Assembly (NCBI GenBank): GCA_003526375.1
Contig: DPDG01000053.1
Span: 1-50,449, forward strand
DNA from: Lentisphaeria bacterium
GTDB taxonomy: Bacteria; Verrucomicrobiota; Lentisphaeria; Victivallales; UBA1829
Direction of reading: 5' to 3'
DNA: 50,449 nucleotides
The notes under the pieces were generated by a model that made no database searches, was not told the origin of the DNA, and worked only from the letters and a program-made list of their open reading frames with translations. Below are positions 32,786-40,669 of the stretch, piece by piece; position 1 is the first letter of the stretch, and each line of letters opens with the position of its first letter. Both the position numbers and the translations under genes were made by a program.

Positions 32786-33841
32786 TCATGGAGTGGCTTG
32801 AACCGTCTTTGCGAGACATTGTTCCAGCAGATTCATCAAGGAAAGCGTATCTTTTTCCGGCACCAGCGGAGGCGAGCCGCCGCAAATGTATTCATAAAGA
32901 TTTTCATAATACAGCTCAGCGGGGGATTTCTCCGGGACAGGACGGTATTCCTCCGTAACAAACGGAATATTTTCACGGGGATATTTCCTGTTGCGCGCGG
33001 CAAGCCGGAAATCGGGCATGATCCGAGGCAGTTCCGCCGGATCGAAGCGGCGCAGATGCCAGGGGGAGTTCTGGGAAGCAAGCATTGCCGCGCCATGGGA
33101 ACCGTAAATCAGCCAGAGATAAGGATTCAGCCCTGCCGCCTGATTGATGTCGATGTCCACCAGCAGATTGCTTTTCATTCCCCGCAGCAGAATCTTCACT
33201 ACATCGTCGGCGTCTCCGAGGGACGCGATCTTTGCCGTACGGCACGCAAGCGCTTCAAGAGATTCTCCCGCAAGATACATTGCCTGATCCATGTAGTGCA
33301 CTCCGTAGTTGCGGAGCATGCCGCCTCCGTTCTTCAGATATGCCTGCCAGTCGTTGCGGCGGACATAAGCTCCGGCAAACAGTTTCATCTGGTAGACATT
33401 GCCGAGTTTCCCTGAACGGAGAATCTCTTTGACTGCGAAGGAGTCGGGAAACATTCGCCGCGGCTGGTAAATCATCAGTTTCCGGTCATTTCTGGCTGCG
33501 GCGGCAAACATTGCCCGGACTTCACCGGAGTTTGAAGCCGCGGGTTTGTCACAGAAGACATGAACCCCGTGATTCAGCAGCAGGATGGTCTGTTCCGCAT
33601 GGAACATGGTCGGGGAACAGACCACTGCCAGATCCGGCGTTTCCTGCTCCAGCATTGCTGTTACGGATTCATAAGTGTGTGTGATTCCGAATTCCGCGGC
33701 AGCTTCTTTCCCCCGCTCATGGAGCGGATCGACAGTTGCAATTGCTTCAAAATCCGGATTTTTCAATATTGTCGGCAGGTGATCGCTCCACGCGATGCGC
33801 CCCAGTCCGACCACTGCTGTTTTCAGGATGCGTCTTGACAT
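32786..33841 (-). CDS. Gfo/Idh/MocA-family NAD(P)-dependent sugar dehydrogenase
   Basis: 351 residues. The Rossmann fold starts at once (TAVVGLGRIAWSDHLPTIL). CDKPAA replaces the usual EKP motif; the Lys and Pro are kept. The C-terminal domain has GGGMLRNYGVHYMDQAMYL, the typical Gly-rich stretch followed by an H-x3-D-type catalytic pair. Members oxidise or reduce cyclic sugars, inositols or their acids; the substrate is not readable. It lies 80 nt after the heparinase-like lyase gene and is probably last in that operon, where an uronate product or its derivative is a reasonable substrate. A terminator follows only at 32143-32118. Confidence 0.92.
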   Translation of the reverse strand: MSRRILKTAVVGLGRIAWSDHLPTILKNPDFEAIATVDPLHERGKEAAAEFGITHTYESVTAMLEQETPDLAVVCSPTMFHAEQTILLLNHGVHVFCDKPAASNSGEVRAMFAAAARNDRKLMIYQPRRMFPDSFAVKEILRSGKLGNVYQMKLFAGAYVRRNDWQAYLKNGGGMLRNYGVHYMDQAMYLAGESLEALACRTAKIASLGDADDVVKILLRGMKSNLLVDIDINQAAGLNPYLWLIYGSHGAAMLASQNSPWHLRRFDPAELPRIMPDFRLAARNRKYPRENIPFVTEEYRPVPEKSPAELYYENLYEYICGGSPPLVPEKDTLSLMNLLEQCLAKTVQATP

Positions 33842-33921
33842 TTTCCCATACTTTCTTTTCCATATCGTGATTTCGCGGAAATCTTATGCGGCAGCCTTGA
33901 TTCTATTCGTTATGAAGCCTT

Positions 33922-36537
33922 TTACCGGAACACATGCTGTGAAAATGTGATTTGCAGTTTTCCGGGCATTTTTGTATGCGGGAAATAGCTCAGTGCACTG
34001 TTGTCTTCATTCCGCTTTTTTCTGATTCCCAGATTTCCTTTTACTGTAAGTGTTCTGTCATACAGGGATTGAACGAAGTATCCGCATGCAATTCCTGTTT
34101 CAGGGTTGAAGATTTTGATAAAGGGAGCCGGAGAGGAAACTGTATTCCCTTTGAAAATCAGAGTCGAAACGCCGGATGTTTCCTGTATGTCGCGTGTTTC
34201 CGGAGAACCGCTGTCCGCCACTCCTTCGATTTTTGCGTTGACCAGATGGTAATTCACCAGTTTTTCCGTCTTGTCGAATGACAGATAGCCATATCGTCCG
34301 CTGACTGTATAGCCGTTCAATCGAAGCGGTATTTTCTGATGAATGAACAGATAGTCCGTTCGGTCGCCGGTATTTATTTTCAGCAGATTTGCCTGTAGAC
34401 GTTCCACTGCCCTTACCGCCGGATTTCCCTGATGGGGATGGATGACGGTGGAAAATACGGGATTGTCAACCGGATCGTTCAGCCGCAGGCAGATAAACTG
34501 CCGGAAGTCCCTGATGTTGCGATTGTTCTCTTTGGCTTTTCTGATACTCGGCGTTCTGCCGTGAAAAACGGCGGGTGCCGCGCCTGAAAGGGGAATGTAA
34601 ATAGAACACGTTGAACTTTCCGCGGAAAAATCCGTCCGCAGAAAAGCGGATTCCGGTTTATAAGGAATGATTTCTGTGTCTGTCATGTAACCATAAGCGA
34701 AATAGGGATTGTTCACCTGGCTGAAGTCTTTATTGTTTGCCGGCGCTTTCCAGGTTTTTAAGTACTTTGCTTCAACAATTGGATGAGGGACTGGAAGCAG
34801 GGGATTTCCCGCCGCATCGTAAGCGTGGAACTGTTCTTCATGGTCGGCGTCTCCGTGAAGGAAATAATCGTAATTGCGGCCGCCTTTGCCGAGTTCATAA
34901 AAATCCGCCGCATAGGTTTCGCCTTTGCCGTTCCGAATCAGAAACAGAGTTCTTCTGTTGTGAGTCAGCCCGGGTTGAGTGTTCGGGGCATTTACCGCAA
35001 TAATCTGCACCCTCGGATTGGCGGTATCCATATATTCGATGCTTCCTTTTCCTTTTTGACGGTCACGGAAGTAATGATTCGCAAAATCCACGCATACCAT
35101 GTTGTGAGCCGGTGTGGTCAGATTGAATTGATACATTTTCGTGTGGGTGTATCCCATGTCCGAAAGCATTTCACGTCCATGAGAATAAAAGGTGATTCCA
35201 AGTGTGTCGTAGTGATGGTGCCCTGTTTTCGAAGTAAATGCCATATGAAGCTGGGTTGCACCGGAACCGAGCATTGCGTATCCGACTGAGGGAATCAGGT
35301 AGGAAGACCGTTTCCCGGCGGCTTTTTCAGGGGTGTGAATCATCCATGTGTCCCCCATAGGAACCGGACGCCCGTCCGGATATACCATTTGATTCAGAAG
35401 TTTTGCTGCTGCCGTGAGATGGAAAGGAGCTTTCAAATGATCTTCCTGTTTGCTGTTTTCATTCATACAGTTGATGATATGTTCAAGCCGCCGCACCACT
35501 TGTTGATGATAGGAATATGATGGTTCCTGCCAGAAACCGTCAAAAAGAAAATCGTCGGTCAGGCAGTTTTCGATTCCTTTCTGCACCGCATTGAGAAGAA
35601 TCTGATTGCCGGTTACCTTTCCCGCAATCGCCAGCCCGTTCCAGAAAGTTGGCGTCATATTTTGAAACGGTTTTTCCGGATTGCGCAGTATTCCTCTGCA
35701 GGCTTCCAGAAAGAAACCGTCAATCACAACTTTTTTCAGATCGATTTTTTTTGTTTTTGCATATTGGCGCAACGACTGCGAATCGGCGATCAGGTCATAC
35801 GTCAGTATTAATTGGCTCGGCACATCCATGAATCCCCACCAGGACCAGCGGCTGGTGCGAAAGTGCGGAAGCATTTTTGAGGGTGTGCCGTTGTACCATT
35901 GGGTTGCTTTATACGGAAATTCATGTTTATAAGCAAAGTCCGGATAGTGTTCCGCAATGCCACAGAGGATTACCGCCGCTTTTTGTGCATATATTTCATC
36001 TCCGGTCAAGTAATATAATTGCGCCAGTTGATATGCCTTGTCTGAAAAATATTGAGCTTTGCGATATTCAATTCCCGCACTGAAATAGTGCTTGCGGCCA
36101 TTGGGCGCCAGATAATAGGAATAGGTAATCTCCTTTCCTGAGGGGGCTGTGACCCGGATTGTATGTTGTTCCGGATGCGAAACAGACGGATAATGATTCC
36201 TGCAAAATTTGCAGGTGAGAATCGAAGGTTTTTCCGGAGTCCAGTCAAAAGCCGATCCTTGAGGGTTGCCGCATCCTGGAGTCGGGCAGATGACAAAGAA
36301 AATTCCGCTCTGCCGCGGAAGAAGTTCAGATAATCTTGAATCCGTCATTTTCATGACGGGTGCCACCTGTTTCTTCAGATTGTTGATATCATTCTTAACC
36401 CATTTTTTGAATACCGGATGATGGACAGCAGACACTCCGGACGATTGTCTATCCGGATGTGTTTCTGATTGATTCAACGTTTCCGCCTGCAGCAATAAAC
36501 TTTGGCAGAACAGAACGATAACCAATTTTTTCAACAT
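33922..36537 (-). CDS. secreted heparinase II/III-like polysaccharide lyase
   Basis: 871 residues from ATG 36537 with AGGAG 7-8 nt upstream; an earlier ATG (36588) is in the pseudopilin gene. Signal peptide MLKKLVIVLFCQSLLLQAE. A four-cysteine cluster follows (C84, C89, C109, C112 in CPTPGCG and CKFC), then an alpha/alpha toroid (KATQWYNGTPSKMLPHF, NMTPTFWNGLAIAGKVTG, WQEPSYSYHQQV). The heparinase II/III beta-sandwich has GHHHYDTLGITFYSHGREML from about residue 439, with catalytic-type His and Tyr. These lyases cut uronic-acid polymers such as heparin-type or alginate-type chains by beta-elimination. The Cys cluster probably binds a metal or is disulfide-linked. Polymer not certain. Confidence 0.9.
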   Translation of the reverse strand: MLKKLVIVLFCQSLLLQAETLNQSETHPDRQSSGVSAVHHPVFKKWVKNDINNLKKQVAPVMKMTDSRLSELLPRQSGIFFVICPTPGCGNPQGSAFDWTPEKPSILTCKFCRNHYPSVSHPEQHTIRVTAPSGKEITYSYYLAPNGRKHYFSAGIEYRKAQYFSDKAYQLAQLYYLTGDEIYAQKAAVILCGIAEHYPDFAYKHEFPYKATQWYNGTPSKMLPHFRTSRWSWWGFMDVPSQLILTYDLIADSQSLRQYAKTKKIDLKKVVIDGFFLEACRGILRNPEKPFQNMTPTFWNGLAIAGKVTGNQILLNAVQKGIENCLTDDFLFDGFWQEPSYSYHQQVVRRLEHIINCMNENSKQEDHLKAPFHLTAAAKLLNQMVYPDGRPVPMGDTWMIHTPEKAAGKRSSYLIPSVGYAMLGSGATQLHMAFTSKTGHHHYDTLGITFYSHGREMLSDMGYTHTKMYQFNLTTPAHNMVCVDFANHYFRDRQKGKGSIEYMDTANPRVQIIAVNAPNTQPGLTHNRRTLFLIRNGKGETYAADFYELGKGGRNYDYFLHGDADHEEQFHAYDAAGNPLLPVPHPIVEAKYLKTWKAPANNKDFSQVNNPYFAYGYMTDTEIIPYKPESAFLRTDFSAESSTCSIYIPLSGAAPAVFHGRTPSIRKAKENNRNIRDFRQFICLRLNDPVDNPVFSTVIHPHQGNPAVRAVERLQANLLKINTGDRTDYLFIHQKIPLRLNGYTVSGRYGYLSFDKTEKLVNYHLVNAKIEGVADSGSPETRDIQETSGVSTLIFKGNTVSSPAPFIKIFNPETGIACGYFVQSLYDRTLTVKGNLGIRKKRNEDNSALSYFPHTKMPGKLQITFSQHVFR

Positions 36538-36569
36538 GATTTTTCTCCTTCGTGTTTCAGTGGTGTCGG

Positions 36570-37271
36570 TTATTGACCGACTTTCCACCAGTTGTTGTTG
36601 CCGTCAGCGGTATTGGCTTTGATTTCCAGATACGTTTTGGATGAAACATGACCATCCATCCAGGCAATATTGGTTTTACGGTCATGAGGGAAACCCATAT
36701 ACCAGTTGTATGTTGGTAAATCATGACTGGTCCACATCCAGGCGCTTCTGTCTGTTTCGTTCTGCTGACCGCCATCAGAATACAATAATTTTTCAGATAC
36801 CTTGCTGACTCGCGAAAGTTTGAATCCTGGAGCTCCCCAGGAACCATTGCTCCAGATGATACCGCATTGCATGTTGAGTCCATAATTCAGGGAATACCGC
36901 GCAGTACTGGATACAAACGCATTGGGATTGGATGGACACACAAAATCTGTACTGCGCACCGTTGCAGATTTTGAAACATAAGGCAGCTCTTTGTTGGTAC
37001 GCAGATACCATAGAACTGGTCCCCAGTTCTTCAGAACATAAGTTTTGACGGGAACTCCATTGGCATTGACGGTAATCATCCAGCCGTCATAATCCGAAGT
37101 GTATATCAGCGACGTTGCGGCAATCTGCCGCAGATTGCCGACACACTGAGTTGTTCGTGCCTTGTCGCGTGCTTTACTTAAGGCGGGCATCAGCATTGCC
37201 GCAAGGATGGCGATGATGGCTATTACGATGAGTAATTCTATCAGGGTGAAACACTGCTTTCCACTTTTCAT
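36570..37271 (-). CDS. pseudopilin-like H-X9-DG protein
   Basis: 233 residues with a short leader (MKSGKQC), then FTLIELLIVIAIIAILAAMLMPALSKARDKARTTQCVGNLRQ. The middle has FVCPSNPNAF, and the C-terminal motif is HDRKTNIAWMDG, a perfect H-X9-DG. The start lies 2 nt after the regulator stop with GGAGAG upstream, so regulator, pseudopilin and lyase are one operon. The short leader has no similarity to the long leaders of the 3570, 17902 and 27221 genes. Confidence 0.9.
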   Translation of the reverse strand: MKSGKQCFTLIELLIVIAIIAILAAMLMPALSKARDKARTTQCVGNLRQIAATSLIYTSDYDGWMITVNANGVPVKTYVLKNWGPVLWYLRTNKELPYVSKSATVRSTDFVCPSNPNAFVSSTARYSLNYGLNMQCGIIWSNGSWGAPGFKLSRVSKVSEKLLYSDGGQQNETDRSAWMWTSHDLPTYNWYMGFPHDRKTNIAWMDGHVSSKTYLEIKANTADGNNNWWKVGQ

Positions 37272-37273
37272 TT

Positions 37274-38335
37274 CTACTCTCCTCTTTTGGGTGATTTTTC
37301 TTTGGAACAGTTTTCAATGACTTGGGCTACGGGACGCAATGTCCCGCAATAGGGAATTCCGCGAATCCGTGCTTCCAGATACTCCCCCGCCAGATTTCCG
37401 AGGCGGATGCTGTTGATATCCAGATAGGCGGATTCACGCCAGCCGTAACGGAGCGCGTAGACGACCACCGGATGTTTCGTCCGGAAAAAACCTTTCTGGC
37501 AGCAGCGGTCGAAAATCTCCTCGACTTTCCAGATCAGTTGGGCAAAAACAAAGATACCGTCGAATTCCGTATTTTCTTCGTGCAGCCGCCGGATATCCTC
37601 CTCCAGAGAATCAAGATTCAGCAGGAGCTGCCGTGACTCGAAAACGTTTCCGGCTTTTTCCATCTCCTCCTCGAATCCCCGGACAAGCTCCTGATACACG
37701 GTCTGCCTGCCGTCGGCTGCAAGCAGAGGGTTCCGCTGTCCGTGTTTCAGGAAATGGCGTGCCAGGTTCCTGCCGCATTCACGGTAATTGTACATCACCG
37801 TTCCCGGAAAATTTCCCGGGTCCCGTCCGACGCAGACCACCGGCAAACCTTCCGCCTCGAGCCGTTGAATCACCTCAAGACGTCCGGCGTCGGGATGAAG
37901 CCATAATACCGCATCAAGTTGCAATCGCAGAATTTCCTCCGTCGCTTTGTCATCGGTTCCGGCGAGCTGCAGCAGGGGAAGCACCACCATGCCGTTCTGT
38001 TCCAGGATCTGCTGTGCGCCGTGAACCACCTCCCATGAATAAGAGTCGAAAACCAGCGAGTTCCCGAAGCCGAACAGAATTCCGACGGTTCTCCGCCAGT
38101 TCGGGTTCTGCCGGTATTTTGCCGCCGCGGGATTGGTGAACGCTCCGCTGCCGTGCCGGATGATCAGGACGCCTTCCTGTTCCAACTCAGCCAGCGCTTT
38201 GCGCACCGTGGGGCGGCTGATCCCGTACAAGGTGCACAATTCCCGCTCCGACTTGATCCTGACCGAATCGTCCGGATGGCTCAGCAGTTCATTGTAGGCA
38301 TACTGCTTGATTGCCGCATTGAAATTACAGTTCAT
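37274..38335 (-). CDS. GntR-HTH / LacI-type effector-domain regulator
   Basis: 353 residues from ATG 38335; a GTG at 38347 is possible but its binding site is poorly spaced. A GntR-type winged helix (SERELCTLYGISRPTVRKAL, EQEGVLIIRHGSGAF) precedes a LacI-type sugar-sensing domain (VGILFGFGNSLVFDSYSWEVVHGAQQIL, LDAVLWLHPDAGRL, LPVVCVGRDPGNFPGTVMYNYRECGRNLARHF, HPVVVYALRYGWRES). AAGGTG lies about 9 nt before the ATG. It is the first gene of the operon it presumably controls (pseudopilin, lyase, dehydrogenase). Two GGTAAACA repeats lie in its leader between promoter and start. Confidence 0.9.
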   Translation of the reverse strand: MNCNFNAAIKQYAYNELLSHPDDSVRIKSERELCTLYGISRPTVRKALAELEQEGVLIIRHGSGAFTNPAAAKYRQNPNWRRTVGILFGFGNSLVFDSYSWEVVHGAQQILEQNGMVVLPLLQLAGTDDKATEEILRLQLDAVLWLHPDAGRLEVIQRLEAEGLPVVCVGRDPGNFPGTVMYNYRECGRNLARHFLKHGQRNPLLAADGRQTVYQELVRGFEEEMEKAGNVFESRQLLLNLDSLEEDIRRLHEENTEFDGIFVFAQLIWKVEEIFDRCCQKGFFRTKHPVVVYALRYGWRESAYLDINSIRLGNLAGEYLEARIRGIPYCGTLRPVAQVIENCSKEKSPKRGE

Positions 38336-38352
38336 CTTGAAAATCACCTTGA

Positions 38353-38405
38353 TGTTTACCAGTGTTTACCACTTTTAATTATAATGGATTTTTCTGTTTT
38401 GTCAA
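38353..38405 (-). promoter_or_regulatory. consensus promoter and tandem GGTAAACA operator of the lyase operon
   Basis: Minus strand: TTGACA (38405-38400), 16-nt spacer, TATAAT (38383-38378), then two copies of TGGTAAACA 10 bp apart (38371-38363 and 38361-38353). The copies cover the probable transcription start. The nearby hybrid regulator is the likely binder. Confidence 0.7.
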
Positions 38406-38640
38406 TAGGCATTTGCAAAAAAAATGATTTTTTTCGTGAGAACGGCAGTGTGCGGTAAGCCTGGCGGAAGTCCGCCGGAAGGACCGGATGGATAAAAAAG
38501 AACCGGAAAGGACAGACAAGACTGAGCTCAGGCTCTTTGCTGTTTTCTCCATATGCTGCGCCGTCCGTCCTTTCTGACGGAGCATTTGCATCGCCCTCAC
38601 GTTCCGTTTTTCTTTTTTTTCAGATAATTTTTCTTTTTTC
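38406..38640. other. intergenic stretch with small hairpins, no gene
   Basis: Between two divergent promoters. Two short stems are visible: GGCGG/CCGCC near 38461-38475 and CCGTC/GACGG near 38566-38581. No protein or RNA family is recognised. Confidence 0.35.
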
Positions 38641-38642
38641 TC

Positions 38643-38671
38643 TTGAAATTGCCAACGTTGGCAATTATAAT
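38643..38671 (+). promoter_or_regulatory. promoter with 20-bp palindrome filling the spacer
   Basis: TTGAAA (38643-38648), 17-nt spacer, TATAAT (38666-38671). The spacer is almost exactly the perfect palindrome AATTGCCAACGTTGGCAATT (38647-38666). A repressor there would block polymerase directly. The central AACGTT is of LacI-operator type, but no LacI gene is adjacent; the nearest is at 28398, with operator core TTAACGTTAA. Confidence 0.75.
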
Positions 38672-38746
38672 AAACGGAGCACTTGAAAAAAGATTTTTCT
38701 ATAATATTTTAACGGAAACTTCAAAAACAGGAAGGATTTTCCAAAA

Positions 38747-40063
38747 ATGACAAGAAAGAAGTATGTGCAGGTTGGAACCGGCGGACGCTGTTCCATGTAT
38801 CTGAATGCGCTTTGCGGCGATTTCAAGGACGCCGGCGAGCTGGTCGGACTCTGTGACACGAACCAGGCCCGTATGGATTACTGGAACAACCGTCTCCAGA
38901 AAGAATACGGCATTGCGCCGCTTCCGACTTACAAGGCGCAGGATTTCGACAGGATGATTGCGGAGCTCAAACCCGACAAAGTCATCGTCACGAGCATGGA
39001 CCGCACACACCACAAATACATCTGCCGCGCCATGGAGCTCGGCTGCGATGTCGTAACCGAAAAACCCATGACCATCGATGCGGAAAAGTGCCAGCAGATC
39101 ATCGATACCAAGAAGCGCACCGGAAAAGATGTGATCGTTACATTCAACTACCGCTATTCTCCGCGCAATACCAAAGTCAAGGAGATCATCAAAAGCGGCA
39201 TGGTCGGGGAGATCACCAGCATCCACTTCGAATGGCTGCTTTCCACGAGCCACGGTGCGGACTACTTCCGCCGCTGGCACCGCAACAAGAACAACTCCGG
39301 CGGACTTCTTGTCCACAAATCCACACACCATTTCGACCTCGTCAACTGGTGGATCGATTCCTACCCGGAAACCGTTTTCGCAATGGGCGACCTGAAGTTC
39401 TACGGCAAGGAAAATGCGGAAAAACGCGGCATCACGGAATTCTATTCCCGCGCCAGAGACAGCAAGATTGCGGAAAAAGACCCCTTCGCGCTCCATGTCT
39501 CCAAAGATGACGAGATGCTGATGGGACTTTACTACAATGCCGAGAAAGAGGACAGCTACTACCGCGACCAGAGCGTTTTCAGCGACGGTATTTCCATTGA
39601 GGACAATATGGGCGTGATGGTCCGCTATGCCAATAAAGCCGTCATGACCTATTCCCTGTGCGCCCACTGCCCGTGGGAGGGATACCGCGTTGTGTTCAAC
39701 GGCACGAAAGGCAGACTGGAGTTCAACGTGGTGGAAGTCGCCGATCTCTCCTGGAGCGAAGACTTCAACAAGGAATTCGGAATGCACCACACCGGCGGCG
39801 ACCGCATCACCCATGTGCCGGAGATCATCTTCCAGCCGCATTGGGGCAAACCGCAGGAAATCAAATATGAGCAGGGCGAAGGCGGACACGGCGGCGGCGA
39901 TCCGAAGCTGTTGTCCGATGTGTTCCGCGGCGCGTCCGACGATCCGCTGGGACATGCCGCCGGTTACATCGACGGAGCCCGTTCGATCCTGACCGGCATT
40001 GCCGGCAATCTTTCCATGAAAACGGGACTTCCCGTCAAAGTGAAAGACCTTGTCCAGTTCTGA
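38747..40063 (+). CDS. Gfo/Idh/MocA-family NAD(P)-dependent dehydrogenase
   Basis: 438 residues. Rossmann start (YVQVGTGGRCSMYL), VTEKPM (E105, K106, P107), then NYRYSPRNTKVKEII and the substrate-side block NNSGGLLVHKSTHHFDLVNWWID with catalytic-type Lys, His and Asp. Longer than the 351-residue paralogue at 32786, with inserted stretches near 225-285 and 370-385 (EGGHGGGDP). Such longer members work on bulky sugars or sugar acids; substrate unknown. Single-gene unit: own regulated promoter at 38643 and terminator at 40082. GGAAGG is about 11 nt before the ATG. Confidence 0.92.
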   Translation: MTRKKYVQVGTGGRCSMYLNALCGDFKDAGELVGLCDTNQARMDYWNNRLQKEYGIAPLPTYKAQDFDRMIAELKPDKVIVTSMDRTHHKYICRAMELGCDVVTEKPMTIDAEKCQQIIDTKKRTGKDVIVTFNYRYSPRNTKVKEIIKSGMVGEITSIHFEWLLSTSHGADYFRRWHRNKNNSGGLLVHKSTHHFDLVNWWIDSYPETVFAMGDLKFYGKENAEKRGITEFYSRARDSKIAEKDPFALHVSKDDEMLMGLYYNAEKEDSYYRDQSVFSDGISIEDNMGVMVRYANKAVMTYSLCAHCPWEGYRVVFNGTKGRLEFNVVEVADLSWSEDFNKEFGMHHTGGDRITHVPEIIFQPHWGKPQEIKYEQGEGGHGGGDPKLLSDVFRGASDDPLGHAAGYIDGARSILTGIAGNLSMKTGLPVKVKDLVQF

Positions 40064-40081
40064 ACGGATTGAACCTGCCGG

Positions 40082-40123
40082 AAAACGGACGGAGCCTGTG
40101 ATACGGCTGCCGTCCGTTTTTTT
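40082..40123 (+). terminator. intrinsic terminator of the 38747 gene
   Basis: ACGGACGG (40085-40092) pairs with CCGTCCGT (40110-40117), extended by AGCC/GGCT inside, followed by seven T. A clear rho-independent terminator 20 nt after the stop codon. Confidence 0.9.
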
Positions 40124-40325
40124 ATGGAGATTTCAGCGGAAGGCGGAACCCGTTTCTGAAAAATATGGCTGAAACATTCAGAAGTGCTGTTTTGATACAA
40201 TTTGACATCCATGGGACCGGATAGTCCTGCCCTTTTTCTCCTGCAAACTCCGTTTTCCCATTGCCGGAATTCTGGCTGCCATACCCCGCAAGTTCTCTTT
40301 TTTACCGGAAATCCTGTTTTTTTAC
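40124..40325. other. intergenic stretch without recognised content
   Basis: No supported gene. Minus-strand frames here have no recognisable domain. T-rich runs lie near 40291 and 40317, just before the zinc-operon promoter. Confidence 0.3.
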
Positions 40326-40354
40326 TTGACAATCGTATTACTTTGTATTACTTT
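40326..40354 (+). promoter_or_regulatory. promoter of the zinc-type uptake operon with tandem decamer operator
   Basis: TTGACA (40326-40331), then two head-to-tail copies of GTATTACTTT (40335-40344 and 40345-40354). A -10-like TACTTT overlaps the second copy, 17 nt after the -35. Tandem short repeats are typical sites of ribbon-helix-helix proteins, and the first gene encodes one. Confidence 0.7.
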
Positions 40355-40381
40355 TAAGCGATTGAACAAATGGAGGCTGTC

Positions 40382-40669
40382 ATGAGTGAGAAAAAACAGG
40401 CTGTCATTACCTTCAAGGCGGAAGGCGAGATGCTTGCGGCTCTGAACAAGATATCGAACAAGTCGGAATTCATCCGCGCCGCGGTTCTGAATGCGCTTGA
40501 CGAGACGTGTCCGTTCTGCGGCGGCGCGGGATTCCTGAACGAGAAACAGAGGAAACACTGGAAGACATTCGCGAAATTTCATACCCTGAAGCGATGCAGG
40601 AAATGCGATGCGCTCGAAATCGAGTGCCGCGATCATGAACATAATGAAGATGAGGAGTGCTGCCGATGA
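40382..40669 (+). CDS. ribbon-helix-helix regulator with C-terminal cysteine metal site
   Basis: 95 residues from ATG 40382, with TGGAGG about 5 nt upstream. Residues 7-40 are a CopG/Arc-type ribbon-helix-helix (AVITFKAEGEMLAALNKISN, KSEFIRAAVLNALDE). Residues 43-82 hold CPFCGGAGF, H59, H67 and CRKC plus C82, probably a zinc site, and the C-terminus is His/Cys-rich (HEHNEDEECC). It probably senses zinc or a similar metal and represses the transporter genes that follow; znuA starts in a 4-nt overlap with its stop. It would replace the usual Zur. Sensing by this family is inference from context. Confidence 0.82.
   Translation: MSEKKQAVITFKAEGEMLAALNKISNKSEFIRAAVLNALDETCPFCGGAGFLNEKQRKHWKTFAKFHTLKRCRKCDALEIECRDHEHNEDEECCR

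Noticed and set aside
38699..39955. 418-codon open frame on the minus strand
   Set aside because: Antisense of the Gfo/Idh/MocA gene, whose motifs, promoter and terminator are all in order.
39964..40332. 122-codon minus-strand frame
   Set aside because: Crosses the clear terminator at 40082-40123 and the end of the dehydrogenase gene; no domain.
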